Part shown: positions 52,400 to 61,592 of the stretch, in pieces
Position numbering within the stretch: the first letter of the stretch is position 1
Layout: each line of letters begins with the position of its first letter
Source of the DNA: Shimia sp040370365
Lineage (GTDB): Bacteria > Pseudomonadota > Alphaproteobacteria > Rhodobacterales > Rhodobacteraceae
NCBI RefSeq assembly: GCF_040370365.1
Contig: NZ_BAABWQ010000003.1
Location: 434,001 to 498,000, forward strand
Length of the DNA stretch: 64,000 nucleotides
Direction: 5' to 3'
Made by a program: the position numbers and the translations under genes
Notes under the pieces: model-generated
The model's database searches: none
The model's input: the letters and a program-made list of their open reading frames with translations, nothing else
Told to the model about the DNA's origin: nothing

Positions 52400-54589
52400 T
52401 TACCTCAGGCGCAACGCGTTTAGCGACACTGTAATCGACGACAGTGACATCGCCAATGCCGCAATCAAAGGCGTCGCCAATCCAGCCACGGCCAAGGGAA
52501 CAGCAACGATGTTATATATCGTGGCGATACGGAAGTTTTCACGGATGCGTCCTGTTGCACTTTGCGCCGTCTCGATCGCCATCGGGATCGGTGACAAATC
52601 TCCACCCAGCAGCACGATATCGGAGGCCACGCGCGCGGCATCCAAGGCCGATGCCGGAGAAATGGACACATGCGCCGCGGCCAATGCTGCCGTATCGTTA
52701 AGTCCATCGCCAACCATCAAAACATACCGGCCTTTCTCAGAAAGTGCCTGAATGCGCTTTGCTTTGTCTTCGGGAAGCGCTTCTGCTTCCCAATTTGCTA
52801 TGCCCAGTTTCTCAGCCAAAGCCCGTACCGCATCAGAGCTGTCCCCAGAGATCAAGACAATGTCTTTGCCGCCTTCACGTAAAGCCGTCACGGCCTCTTC
52901 AGCACCAGCCCGCAGTGAATCTTCAAACACGAAGCCCTCTGAAACCTTACCCGCTATGCTAAGGTAGGCTGCTGTTGAGCCTTCATTTGATGCGCCAACC
53001 CAGCTGGCACGCCCCAGTCGTACCAGATCGCCATTGTATAGGCCTTGCGTACCATATCCGGGCACCTCTTGCAGCTTCTGCACCGCCGCAGGCTCCACCC
53101 CAGCCATTTGTGCCGCTTGGGTCAGGGCCACGCTCAAAGGGTGTGCAGACACCCGTGATAGAGCCAGTGCGATGGACAAGGTTTCTGAATCAAACGCGTC
53201 GAGATTGATAAGCTTTGGCGTCCCAGCCGTCAGCGTGCCCGTCTTGTCAAACACCACGGTGTCCACCTGGGCCATGCGTTCAAGCGCAGTACTGTGTTTG
53301 ACAAGCATACCTTTACGAAACAAGCGACCAGAAGCGGCCGTCGTCACGGCTGGCACCGCCAATCCCAGTGCACAGGGACAGGTGATGATCAATACTGCCG
53401 CTGCAATATTGAGTGCTGTGCGCACATCGAAGGTATAAAGGTACCAGCCGACAAAACTCAGCGCAGACAGGATATGCACACCGGGAGCATAGAGCTTGGC
53501 TGCCTTATCCGCCAAAGACGTGTAGTTGGATCGACCAGATTCAGCCACAGCCACCAGATCCGCCATACGATGCAGACTGGTTTGTTCACCTACCGCACTA
53601 GCGCGGATCATCAGCGGGCCGGTCAAATTTACTTCGCCAGCGCTCACAGTCTGACCAGGCTCTGCAAAGACGGGCAAAGTTTCTCCAGTCAGCAACGAGC
53701 GATCCAGCTCTGATTGCCCCTCTAGAATCTCACCATCCACTGGCATGCGCCCGCCGGGGCGCACCAAGATCACGTCACCGACCTGCAAATCTCGCACTGC
53801 GACGCTCTCTTCCCGCCCATTTACGACTCGAAACGCACGTGGCACCTCGAGAGCCGCCAGTTCCTCAGCAGCAGAGCGTGCGACCGCCCTTGTGCGGTGA
53901 TCCAGATAGCGCCCGCCCAACAGGAAGAACACCAAAGTCAACGCAGCATCGAAGTAGGCATGCTCGCCGGATAGACTCGTTTCCCAAAGCGATGTGACAA
54001 CGGCTAAAACAATGGCCAAGACAATCGGCACATCCATGTTCAAACGTCGGTGCTTTAGTGCACTCCAAGCATGAACAAAAAACGGCTTGCCGGAAAAAAG
54101 GATGGTCGGAAGAGCAATCGCCGCAGAAATCCAATGAAACAAATCACGTGTTGCAGCCTCAGCCCCGGACCAAACGGAGACCGACAAAAGCATCACATTC
54201 ATCGAAGCAAAACCCGCCACCGCCAATCGCATCAACAGATCGCGCCCAGCCTTGTCATTTTGCGTCGCACTGAGCGTTCCGGCATCGAGCTCATGCGCCT
54301 CATATCCGACAGCCGCCAATACGGAGACCAAATCCGAGGCGGTGATTTCAGCCCCGGCTTCTACCGATGCGCGCTTAAGAGTCAGGTTGACCCGTGCGGA
54401 CGTAACATTGGGATACGCCTCCAAAGCACGTTCAACCGTGGCAATGCAGGCGGCGCAATGCACACCCGGCACCGACAACGCGATACGGGCCTCCTGTTCT
54501 GTTTGCGCATGATCTGCCAAGGCCTGCGCCGCGGGAACGGCATCGCAGGCGGGACAGGCCGAGAGATGAGCGCGCGCCACAGCCGTCAT
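52400..54589 (-). CDS. ccoI: Copper-translocating P1B-type ATPase CcoI (FixI)
   Basis: Copper exporter that supplies copper for cbb3 oxidase assembly, 729 residues. N-terminal metal-binding domain with GVHCAAC, two leading cysteines (ACPACD) and further membrane helices, the CPC motif in ITCPCALGLAVP, phosphorylation site VFDKTGTLT, LTGETLPV, and the ATP hinge MVGDGLNDTAALAAA. Part of the ccoGHIS operon; starts three bases after ccoH. Confidence 0.95.
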   Translation of the reverse strand: MTAVARAHLSACPACDAVPAAQALADHAQTEQEARIALSVPGVHCAACIATVERALEAYPNVTSARVNLTLKRASVEAGAEITASDLVSVLAAVGYEAHELDAGTLSATQNDKAGRDLLMRLAVAGFASMNVMLLSVSVWSGAEAATRDLFHWISAAIALPTILFSGKPFFVHAWSALKHRRLNMDVPIVLAIVLAVVTSLWETSLSGEHAYFDAALTLVFFLLGGRYLDHRTRAVARSAAEELAALEVPRAFRVVNGREESVAVRDLQVGDVILVRPGGRMPVDGEILEGQSELDRSLLTGETLPVFAEPGQTVSAGEVNLTGPLMIRASAVGEQTSLHRMADLVAVAESGRSNYTSLADKAAKLYAPGVHILSALSFVGWYLYTFDVRTALNIAAAVLIITCPCALGLAVPAVTTAASGRLFRKGMLVKHSTALERMAQVDTVVFDKTGTLTAGTPKLINLDAFDSETLSIALALSRVSAHPLSVALTQAAQMAGVEPAAVQKLQEVPGYGTQGLYNGDLVRLGRASWVGASNEGSTAAYLSIAGKVSEGFVFEDSLRAGAEEAVTALREGGKDIVLISGDSSDAVRALAEKLGIANWEAEALPEDKAKRIQALSEKGRYVLMVGDGLNDTAALAAAHVSISPASALDAARVASDIVLLGGDLSPIPMAIETAQSATGRIRENFRIATIYNIVAVPLAVAGLATPLIAALAMSLSSITVSLNALRLR

Positions 54590-54592
54590 CGG

Positions 54593-55069
54593 TCAACTTT
54601 TCTCGATTCGCAGCACAACCCGCTGCTCAAATGCCGTGCCATCAAGCGCCGTAGCCTTCATGCGAATGTTCCAGTTTCCCGGCTTTAGCTCTTCACGCGC
54701 GACATAAGCTTTGCCATCGAACTGAAAATCAGGCTCCCGATCGTCCTGAACATGGGTGGCCCTACCCAGCACCGCTTGTAAATTGCTCACTTGAACAGGG
54801 CGTCCGTCTACATCGATGATCGACAAGATCAGCAACCCGCCAGACGACTTCGCTGATACTGTCCAGCCCAAAGCCTCTTGCGCGTCCCGTCGCTGATCAA
54901 ACTCCTGACTGGCCACGTAAGAATTCTTGACCTCAAGGCCCGGGAACGTTGCAACAGCCTGCCATGCCAATGTGATGTTCACGGCAATGATTACCCCAAA
55001 CGCGCACACAAAAATCATCAAGAAGTGGAAGCCCGTGAATTTTTTCTCAGCTTGTTGTTCGGCCATCAT
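54593..55069 (-). CDS. ccoH: FixH/CcoH family protein
   Basis: A 158-residue membrane-anchored assembly factor. One N-terminal helix (FLMIFVCAFGVIIAVNITLAW) is followed by a periplasmic domain with VASQEFDQRRDAQEALGW and LKPGNWNIRMKATALDGTAF, the FixH pattern. The start overlaps the end of ccoG by four bases. Confidence 0.92.
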   Translation of the reverse strand: MMAEQQAEKKFTGFHFLMIFVCAFGVIIAVNITLAWQAVATFPGLEVKNSYVASQEFDQRRDAQEALGWTVSAKSSGGLLILSIIDVDGRPVQVSNLQAVLGRATHVQDDREPDFQFDGKAYVAREELKPGNWNIRMKATALDGTAFEQRVVLRIEKS

Positions 55070-56490
55070 TGGCCCTTTCCGTTAAAAATCGTGTCTTTGT
55101 GAACGCGATCTCCGTTTCCGGTGTCTTCGAACCAAAAACGGAAAGGCGATGTGTGACTTGTCGCGGGCACTGAGCCCGCAGGCGCGATCACATAGACCCG
55201 CTGTATTTTCATTTGATCTGCTTCGACCTCCACAGCTTCATAAGGCGTACCCTCAAGATGCACCCGCAAGGACGGATCGCCTTTGACTGAAATACGAAAC
55301 ATTCGATTTTCACCATGTTTGTTTCGCAGCCGGACCTCGTAGGTGTTGCGAATAGAACCGTCAGACAGGGTCACAAACGTCGGATTGCGAATGGGAGCCA
55401 CTGTGGCCTCAATGTCTGAACGCATAAACAGCGCCACCACCAAGGCTATGCCTACCAGAGACCACAAGGAGGTGTACATGATGGTCCTTGGCCGAAAGAT
55501 GTGTTTCCAAACGCCGCGCGGCGGCTCGCCAGATCGCTCGCGGTCCTCGTCAGATAGGGCCAGGTAGTCAATCAACCCACGCGGCTTACCGATCTTGTCC
55601 ATGACATCATCGCAAGCATCGATACACAAACCACAGGTGATGCACTCCATCTGCTGACCATCGCGGATGTCGATCCCCACAGGGCATACATTCACACACG
55701 CCATACAGTCGATACAGTCTCCAAGCTCGCTGGTCTCACTCCGGCGCCCTTTGCCACGCGGCTCGCCCCGCCATTCACGGTATCCAATAGTGAGGGTATC
55801 CTCATCCATCATGGCCGCCTGAATCCGCGGCCACGGACAAGCATAGATGCAGATCTGCTCACGCGCGAAGCCGCCAAACAAGAAGGTGGTGAACGTTAAA
55901 ATGGCGATCGTGGTGTAAGCCGCTGGATGTGCCGCCCCTGTAACAAGATTGACAGCCAAGGTGGGAGCATCCGCAAAATAGAACACCCAAGCACCACCGG
56001 TCGCCATGGCGATCACCATCCAAGTGACCCACTTTGTCGCCCGCAGGCGCACCTTGCGAAAATCCAAATTCTTTTGCCGATGAAGCCGTAGCCGGGCGTT
56101 GCGGTCGCCTTCAATCCAGCGTTCCACGAGTATGAAAAGATCCGTCCAAACGGTTTGTGGACAGGCATAGCCGCACCAAACCCGCCCCAAAGCAGAGGTA
56201 AACAGGAACAGTCCAAGACCTGCCATGATCAGCAAACCGGCCACGAAGTAGAATTCATGTGGCCAAATCTCAATCATGAAAAAGAAGAAACGGCGGTTTG
56301 CCATATCGATCAACACGGCTTGGTCGGGCAGGCTTGGCCCCCGATCCCACCGCAACCATGGCGTCAGGTAGTAGATTCCCAACGTAACTGCCATGATGAT
56401 CCATTTCATATTGCGGAACGGACCGTACACGCGCTTTGGAAAAATTGGCTCTCGTGCCGCATAAAGAGAGGGGGCGGGGCTTTTGCTCAC
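55066..56490 (-). CDS. ccoG: cbb3 oxidase accessory protein CcoG (FixG/RdxA)
   Basis: Membrane-bound cupric reductase-type ferredoxin of 474 residues. Five or so helices in the N-terminal half, GYACPQTVWTDLF, ICIYACPWPRIQ, then two [4Fe-4S] motifs, CIDCMACVNVCPVGID and CITCGLCIDACDDVM, and a C-terminal Ig-like periplasmic domain. First gene of ccoGHIS; GTG start. An FNR box lies 65 bases upstream. Confidence 0.95.
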   Translation of the reverse strand: MSKSPAPSLYAAREPIFPKRVYGPFRNMKWIIMAVTLGIYYLTPWLRWDRGPSLPDQAVLIDMANRRFFFFMIEIWPHEFYFVAGLLIMAGLGLFLFTSALGRVWCGYACPQTVWTDLFILVERWIEGDRNARLRLHRQKNLDFRKVRLRATKWVTWMVIAMATGGAWVFYFADAPTLAVNLVTGAAHPAAYTTIAILTFTTFLFGGFAREQICIYACPWPRIQAAMMDEDTLTIGYREWRGEPRGKGRRSETSELGDCIDCMACVNVCPVGIDIRDGQQMECITCGLCIDACDDVMDKIGKPRGLIDYLALSDEDRERSGEPPRGVWKHIFRPRTIMYTSLWSLVGIALVVALFMRSDIEATVAPIRNPTFVTLSDGSIRNTYEVRLRNKHGENRMFRISVKGDPSLRVHLEGTPYEAVEVEADQMKIQRVYVIAPAGSVPATSHTSPFRFWFEDTGNGDRVHKDTIFNGKGQ

Positions 56491-56554
56491 GGAATCACTC
56501 GTATGTTGGGAATAGAGTTTTTCTGTCTTGTCTCAGCCATAGGACGTCAAAACA

Positions 56555-56568
56555 TTGACATGAGTCAA
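56555..56568 (-). promoter_or_regulatory. FNR box upstream of ccoGHIS
   Basis: TTGACATGAGTCAA, a symmetric FNR-type site differing from TTGAT-N4-ATCAA at one position in each half. It is 65 bases upstream of ccoG in the gap after the AraC-type gene. Predicts FnrL activation at low oxygen. Confidence 0.75.
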
Positions 56569-56622
56569 ATGCCACATCTCCGAGTCATCTTTGTCACAGA
56601 CAAATTCAGAGCTGTCTGAGCT

Positions 56623-57630
56623 TCAAGCGAATCTTTCTTGCAGCTCCCCACGCACCTGCGCGGGAGTACGACCAGTCCAATTGTGAAACGCGCGATAGAA
56701 AGAATTTGGGTCTCGATATGCAAGTAAATAAGAGATTTCTTCAACACTCATGTCGCCCTGTCGAAGGTAATGCAGAGACAAATCAGAGCGCGTATGATCC
56801 AGCACAGACTGAAATGTCAGTCCCTCACGGCTCAGGTGGCGTTGTAAGCTGCGGCGGCTTGTCACAAGCCGCCCACAAACCGCATCCACTGACGCCTGCC
56901 CAGCAGGGAGCAGTTCCAAAAGCGCGTTGCGCACGCGCAATGACATCGACGTGTTGCGCTGTTGTTCAGCAAGTTGCCTCCGAAGCTCGCGTTCAAATCC
57001 AGACCAAAGTTGAGGGTTTTCGGATATCAACGGACGATAAGCATCCTCTCTGGTCATTGTTAAGCGCGGCAGCCGGCTTACGACCGCTTGCCGCCCAAAA
57101 TGGCGATCATATACATCTTGATGTTGCACAAGATCGGGCAGACCAACTTCCAAAGGTACAAAATCCACCCCGGTGAATGTCCGGCCCAGTTCCAGAAAAT
57201 AGACCATTTCAAACGCCGCCAAACAATCGGGCATGCGCAACCCTGGTTCCGCCACATCAAGTTCCAATATGACAAGGTGTTCCGTTTCCGTGACGATCAA
57301 ACGGATCGGAGCGACCAAAGGTTTGAAAACCGCAAGTCGCTGTAAACCAGTGGCAATGTTGGGGCTGCAGGAGAAGGCAAATACGGCTGGGATAAATGGG
57401 CCTTGCGCAACTTTTCGCGCCATCTTGACCGCTAACTCCGGGTCATTCGCCTCCGCGAACATCGCCTCCCAGAGAGCAAAACACTGCACTGCGGTAAGGC
57501 CTCGCGTGTCCGTCTCAAACAGACTTTGGGGCAAGCCGCAGCGCCTCAAAACGCGCTCAGTCGATATGCCTTCGCTTTCCAGAAGTACCGGGGTGGATTT
57601 GTGCGCTGGGTATCGAAGCTGCTTTTGCAA
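56623..57630 (-). CDS. AraC-family transcriptional regulator with arabinose_bd-type N-domain
   Basis: A 335-residue regulator. The N-terminal 200 residues match the ligand-binding domain seen in OruR/ArgR-like AraC members (QCFALWEAMFAEANDPELAVKMA). The C-terminal HTH pair is visible: VCGRLVTSRRSLQRHLSREGLTFQSVLD and EISYLLAYRDPNSFYRAFHNWTGRTPAQVR. The TTG start is supported by AGGAGACGGCA. It is inserted between ccoGHIS and ccoNOQP and sits downstream of an FNR promoter at 57839-57880, so it may extend the oxygen response to another target. Confidence 0.87.
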   Translation of the reverse strand: MQKQLRYPAHKSTPVLLESEGISTERVLRRCGLPQSLFETDTRGLTAVQCFALWEAMFAEANDPELAVKMARKVAQGPFIPAVFAFSCSPNIATGLQRLAVFKPLVAPIRLIVTETEHLVILELDVAEPGLRMPDCLAAFEMVYFLELGRTFTGVDFVPLEVGLPDLVQHQDVYDRHFGRQAVVSRLPRLTMTREDAYRPLISENPQLWSGFERELRRQLAEQQRNTSMSLRVRNALLELLPAGQASVDAVCGRLVTSRRSLQRHLSREGLTFQSVLDHTRSDLSLHYLRQGDMSVEEISYLLAYRDPNSFYRAFHNWTGRTPAQVRGELQERFA

Positions 57631-57838
57631 TGCCGTCTCCTGTGTTGCATCGAAACCTAAGCATCAGAGACGCTCGATCCAAGACAAACACTGCAAATTA
57701 GTACGAGAGGATCGCGGGTGTGAGTGCCAGCCTTTCCAGGAAACGCGCGAACAGGACGGAAAGGCCAGCACCCAATGCCCGTACGGCTTTGCGCCGGGCG
57801 ACAGGCAATAGCGTTTGCGCCGCAATGCCTGTTAGAAA
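57631..57838 (-). other. Long leader or possible small RNA region
   Basis: Between the FNR promoter and the AraC start. A minus-strand open frame with coding-like composition runs from about 57848 to its stop at 57698 (ends RLALTPAILSY) but has only non-ATG starts (TTG in frame) and no ribosome-binding site. It could be a leader peptide, a small RNA or an old gene remnant. CTTTCC...GGAAAG repeats at 57731-57762 can form a stem. Confidence 0.35.
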
Positions 57839-57880
57839 AATGTACTGACTTTGGGGACTCTAAAACTTGATCTCGGTCAA
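57839..57880 (-). promoter_or_regulatory. FNR-type class II promoter facing the AraC gene
   Basis: TTGATCTCGGTCAA (57867-57880) is an FNR box. On the minus strand a -10-like TACATT lies at 57844-57839, so transcription would start near 57832, placing the box centre at -41.5, the class II position. The transcript would have a leader of about 200 bases before the AraC start at 57630. Confidence 0.55.
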
Positions 57881-57915
57881 ACGGCTGAAACTTTTTCTGC
57901 CTTTATCAAAGATGC

Positions 57916-57941
57916 GGCCGCCCCAATCTATTGGAGCGGCC
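57916..57941 (-). terminator. Hairpin ending the ccoNOQP transcript
   Basis: On the minus strand GGCCGCUCCAA-(4)-UUGGGGCGGCC, an 11-base stem with one G-U pair, 31 bases after the ccoP stop. No clean T-run follows, but the stem is strong and its wobble pair suits this strand only. Confidence 0.65.
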
Positions 57942-57971
57942 AACTTATTGAACCACATGAAATGCCAGCCC

Positions 57972-58832
57972 TTATTCACCGCCTCCGAGCTGGTGAACAT
58001 ACGCGGAAACGGCTCTCACTTGGGCTTCAGACAAGCGTTCTGACCAGGCAGGCATGACCCCGTAACGGCTATAGGTCACTGTCTCCTTGATGGTCTCGTA
58101 GTCTCCACCATAGAGCCAGATTGCGTCCGCAAGGTTAGGTGCGCCTTGTTCTCGATCGCCTGTGCCATCTTCCATGTGACAGACTGAACAATTGTCTTCA
58201 TAGACAACTGCGCCTGCAGCCACTTGCGCTGTATCAATCGCCTCACCAGAGAGCGACATCACGAAGTTCACCACTTGGTCGATCTCTTCTTTTTCAAGAA
58301 GGTCACCAAAAGCAGGCATTTCCGAGTAACGCGCATCGTCGTCCTCTTCGTTGCGAATTCCGTGTTTGATGGTCAGGTAGATGTTTTCGACATCACCGCC
58401 CCAAAGCCAGGCGTTGTCCAAGAGGTTCGGATATCCCACCGCACCAGCCGCACCCGAACCATGACATTGAGCGCACCAAGTTTTAAAAACCGCATCCCCC
58501 GCCGATACCGCATAAGGGCCCAGCTCTGCATCCGTAGCAATAGAAGTCAGCTCTGCGGCTTCCAGCTTAGCATTGATCGGGGCCAGTTTGTCTTCGGCTG
58601 CTTGAATATCGGCAGCCACATTGGCCCGAGTAGACCAGCCCAGAACTCCCGCCGTCGCACTGCTGATACCGGGCCAAGCTGGGTAGGCGATTGAGTAACC
58701 AATGGCCCAGACAATAGTGGCGTAGAACACCCACAGCCACCATCGTGGCATCGGATTGTCGAACTCTTCGATTCCGTCCCACTCATGACCAGTGGTGTTT
58801 GGATCGTCGTCGTATTTTTTCATCTTGCTCAT
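57972..58832 (-). CDS. ccoP: cbb3 oxidase subunit III, diheme cytochrome c
   Basis: Electron-entry subunit, 286 residues. One N-terminal membrane helix (WWLWVFYATIVWAIGYSIAY) and two heme c sites, CAQCH and CSVCH, each with downstream methionine ligands (MPAFGD, MPAWSE). The start overlaps the ccoQ stop (ATGA). Confidence 0.96.
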   Translation of the reverse strand: MSKMKKYDDDPNTTGHEWDGIEEFDNPMPRWWLWVFYATIVWAIGYSIAYPAWPGISSATAGVLGWSTRANVAADIQAAEDKLAPINAKLEAAELTSIATDAELGPYAVSAGDAVFKTWCAQCHGSGAAGAVGYPNLLDNAWLWGGDVENIYLTIKHGIRNEEDDDARYSEMPAFGDLLEKEEIDQVVNFVMSLSGEAIDTAQVAAGAVVYEDNCSVCHMEDGTGDREQGAPNLADAIWLYGGDYETIKETVTYSRYGVMPAWSERLSEAQVRAVSAYVHQLGGGE

Positions 58833-59014
58833 GTCCGCGCCTCCTCGTTCGTGGCGGGTTTGTCGTCATGGCGAAAAGGGATGTTGGCCGACTCGCGGTG
58901 TTCTTTGTTGGCACCAGGGCGAAACACCCAAAACACTATTGCCATGAAGAACCCAAACAGGAACAAAAGCATCCAGCTGTCCGCAAACTCACGCAATAAG
59001 GAATAGGTTTCCAT
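58829..59014 (-). CDS. ccoQ: cbb3 oxidase subunit CcoQ
   Basis: A 61-residue single-helix membrane protein (SWMLLFLFGFFMAIVFWVFRPG) with the typical tail, stabilising subunits CcoN, O and P. It lies between ccoO and ccoP with 14 bases upstream and a 4-base overlap downstream. Confidence 0.92.
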   Translation of the reverse strand: METYSLLREFADSWMLLFLFGFFMAIVFWVFRPGANKEHRESANIPFRHDDKPATNEEART

Positions 59015-59028
59015 GTGTAATCCTCCCT

Positions 59029-59760
59029 TTACCGCGATGCATCAGGCGTGAAGGTCGAGAAATCGACCAACGTGCCTAACATTTGCAAATACGCAACCAG
59101 CGCATCCATTTCTGTAACTTCGGCGTGTCCGTCAAAGTTGCGCACATTCACGCTGTCTTCGCCGTAACGCTCCAAAAGCCCATCGTAGTCACTGTCAGGA
59201 TTGGCCTGCGCCGCGAAATCCGCCTGCGCATTTGCCACCATATCGTCGGTATAGGGCACACCAAGTATCGCTTGCGTGGCCATCACCTCTCCGATGTATC
59301 TGCCGTCGATCCGCTTCTTTTCAAGGAAGCCATACTTCGGCATCACCGTCTCCGGCACGACAGCTTGCGGATCACGCAAATGATCAACATGCCAATCGTC
59401 AGAATAGCGACCACCAACCCGAGCGAGGTCAGGCCCCGTTCGCTTGGATCCCCACTGAAACGGTCGATCATACTTAGATTCCGCTGCCAAAGAGTAGTGA
59501 CCATAACGCTCAACCTCGTCCCGCATTGGGCGGATCATTTGGCTGTGGCACACGTAACACCCTTCCCTGACATAGATCTCACGACCAGTAAGTTCCAATG
59601 GTGTATAGGGGCGCATACCCTCCACGTCTTCGATGGTGTTTTCGAGCCAGAACAGCGGTGCAATCTGCACAATGCCGCCAATTGTTACGACCAGAAAACT
59701 GCAGATCAGCAGGAGGGTCGCGTTGGTCTCGAGGATTTTGTGTTTGTCGAGAATAGCCAT
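59029..59760 (-). CDS. ccoO: cbb3 oxidase subunit II, monoheme cytochrome c
   Basis: A 243-residue membrane-anchored cytochrome c. N-terminal helix (LLLICSFLVVTIGGIVQIAP), heme site CYVCHSQ in the segment REIYVREGCYVCHSQMIRPM, axial methionine in the VMPKYGFL region. Between ccoN and ccoQ. Confidence 0.96.
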   Translation of the reverse strand: MAILDKHKILETNATLLLICSFLVVTIGGIVQIAPLFWLENTIEDVEGMRPYTPLELTGREIYVREGCYVCHSQMIRPMRDEVERYGHYSLAAESKYDRPFQWGSKRTGPDLARVGGRYSDDWHVDHLRDPQAVVPETVMPKYGFLEKKRIDGRYIGEVMATQAILGVPYTDDMVANAQADFAAQANPDSDYDGLLERYGEDSVNVRNFDGHAEVTEMDALVAYLQMLGTLVDFSTFTPDASR

Positions 59761-59775
59761 AGCTGCCGGCCCTCC

Positions 59776-61380
59776 TTATTCAGCCGGAACTGCGACGGTC
59801 AGGCTGGCCTCTTTGGCCGGTGCCCTACGCACAGTCATCCACAGATTGTAGCACATGATGAGGGACCCAAGCAGGAACATCAGTCCTCCAAGCCCACGCA
59901 CCACGTACATCGGGAATTTCGCTGCCACAGTGTCGGCAAAGGAATTCACCAAGAAGCCGTTGGCATCCACTTCGCGCCACATCAGGCCTTCCATGATACC
60001 AGTCACCCACATGGATGCGGCGTAGAGCACGATTCCAATGGTGGCGAGCCAGAAGTGCCAACTGACAAGCTGCAGCGAGTACAGGCGCTCGCGTTTCCAC
60101 AAAACCGGTGTCAGATAATACAGCGCACCAAATGTGATCATACCGTTCCAGCCCAATGCACCAGAGTGCACGTGACCAATGGTCCAGTCAGTGTAATGGC
60201 TCAGCGAGTTCACAGCGCGGATTGACATCATTGGACCTTCGAACGTCGACATGCCGTAAAAGCCAACTGAGATCACCATCATGCGGATCACCGGGTCGGT
60301 ACGCAACTTGTCCCACGCGCCAGAAAGCGTCATCAGTCCGTTGATCATACCACCCCAGCTGGGCATCCACAGCACCACGGAGAACACCATGCCCAAGGTT
60401 GAAGCCCAGTCAGGCAGCGCGGTGTAGTGCAGGTGGTGCGGACCGGCCCAGATATACAAAAAGATCAACGCCCAAAAGTGAATGATCGACAGCTTGTAGG
60501 AAAACACCGGGCGCTCTGCTTGTTTCGGGATGAAGTAGTACATCATCCCCAAGAAACCCGCCGTCAGAAAGAAACCCACCGCATTATGGCCGTACCACCA
60601 CTGCACCATTGCATCTTGTACCCCAGCCCAAACGATCACGGATTTCGAACCCCAGATCGAGACCGGAATGGTCAGGTTGTTCACCACATGCAGCATTGCC
60701 ACGGTGACAATGAACGCAAGGAAGAACCAGTTTGCCACATATATATGTGGCTCTTTCCGCTTGATGATCGTGCCCAAAAACACGCCCAGATAGGCCACCC
60801 AAACAAGTGTCAGCCACAAATCTACATACCATTCAGGCTCGGCGTATTCTTTGGACTGTGTTCCGCCCAACAGGTAACCCGTTGCCGCCAACACAATGAA
60901 CAGTTGATAGCCCCAGAAAACAAACCACGCGAGATTGCCGCCCCAAAGGCGCGCTGCGCTCGTACGCTGCACCACATAGAACGAAGTGGCGATCAACGCG
61001 TTTCCACCGAAGGCAAATATAACTGCGGATGTATGCAACGGGCGTAAACGGCCAAAATTGGCGTACCCATCGGCCCATTCAAAATTAAGAACCGGAAAGG
61101 CCAGTTGAAACGCGATGAATACACCCGCGAGAAATCCAACAACGCCCCAGAAAGCGGTGGCGATGACCCCATACCGGATCACATCGTCCATATATTCATC
61201 CTGCGGTGCAGGCAAAACCTTGGTGCCGGTATTACGCAGCACCCAAATAAAAAGCCCAAAGGACACGCCCGTGATAATCAGGGCGTGTACCATATAAGCC
61301 AAATCACGCGCGTAGTTGGCCGCGATCATCGCAAAAAATGTGATGAGGCCAAGCGCGATCAGCTTGAAGTAGTTTACCAT
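59776..61380 (-). CDS. ccoN: cbb3-type cytochrome c oxidase subunit I
   Basis: Catalytic heme-copper subunit, 534 residues with at least twelve helices. Histidine ligands are visible in RPLHTSAV, WWYGHNAVGFF, GPHHLHYTALP and WTIGHVHSGALGWNG. Terminal high-affinity oxidase for low oxygen. An FNR box lies 93 bases upstream. Confidence 0.97.
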   Translation of the reverse strand: MVNYFKLIALGLITFFAMIAANYARDLAYMVHALIITGVSFGLFIWVLRNTGTKVLPAPQDEYMDDVIRYGVIATAFWGVVGFLAGVFIAFQLAFPVLNFEWADGYANFGRLRPLHTSAVIFAFGGNALIATSFYVVQRTSAARLWGGNLAWFVFWGYQLFIVLAATGYLLGGTQSKEYAEPEWYVDLWLTLVWVAYLGVFLGTIIKRKEPHIYVANWFFLAFIVTVAMLHVVNNLTIPVSIWGSKSVIVWAGVQDAMVQWWYGHNAVGFFLTAGFLGMMYYFIPKQAERPVFSYKLSIIHFWALIFLYIWAGPHHLHYTALPDWASTLGMVFSVVLWMPSWGGMINGLMTLSGAWDKLRTDPVIRMMVISVGFYGMSTFEGPMMSIRAVNSLSHYTDWTIGHVHSGALGWNGMITFGALYYLTPVLWKRERLYSLQLVSWHFWLATIGIVLYAASMWVTGIMEGLMWREVDANGFLVNSFADTVAAKFPMYVVRGLGGLMFLLGSLIMCYNLWMTVRRAPAKEASLTVAVPAE

Positions 61381-61472
61381 TTCGCGTCCCTTCGTCTGGC
61401 TTCGCCTGATTCTTCCAGGCTTTAAGCGGATTTAGACAACCCGTGTTTTGCTGTTGCAGCGAAGAAGCCGCC

Positions 61473-61486
61473 TTGATCTGCATCAA
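61473..61486. promoter_or_regulatory. FNR box between ccoN and the stress protein gene
   Basis: TTGATCTGCATCAA is a perfect FNR consensus palindrome in the 212-base divergent region, 93 bases from ccoN and 107 from the Usp gene. It can serve both. Confidence 0.82.
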
Positions 61487-61592
61487 GGAATTTGGGGAAG
61501 ATCTGAGTCTTTATCAGTTTCAAGTCATGTGGCTACAAAAACGCTACAGTTTAAAGTCGCATCAAATTTATACCTTTTCTTACCACGGGTAG

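Noticed and set aside
57851..58057. 68-codon plus-strand frame overlapping the FNR box and the end of ccoP
   Set aside because: It runs through the FNR box and the ccoP hairpin and has no ribosome-binding site.
59083..60225. 380-codon plus-strand frame over ccoO and ccoN
   Set aside because: Antisense shadow of two strongly conserved oxidase subunits; no ribosome-binding site or family pattern.
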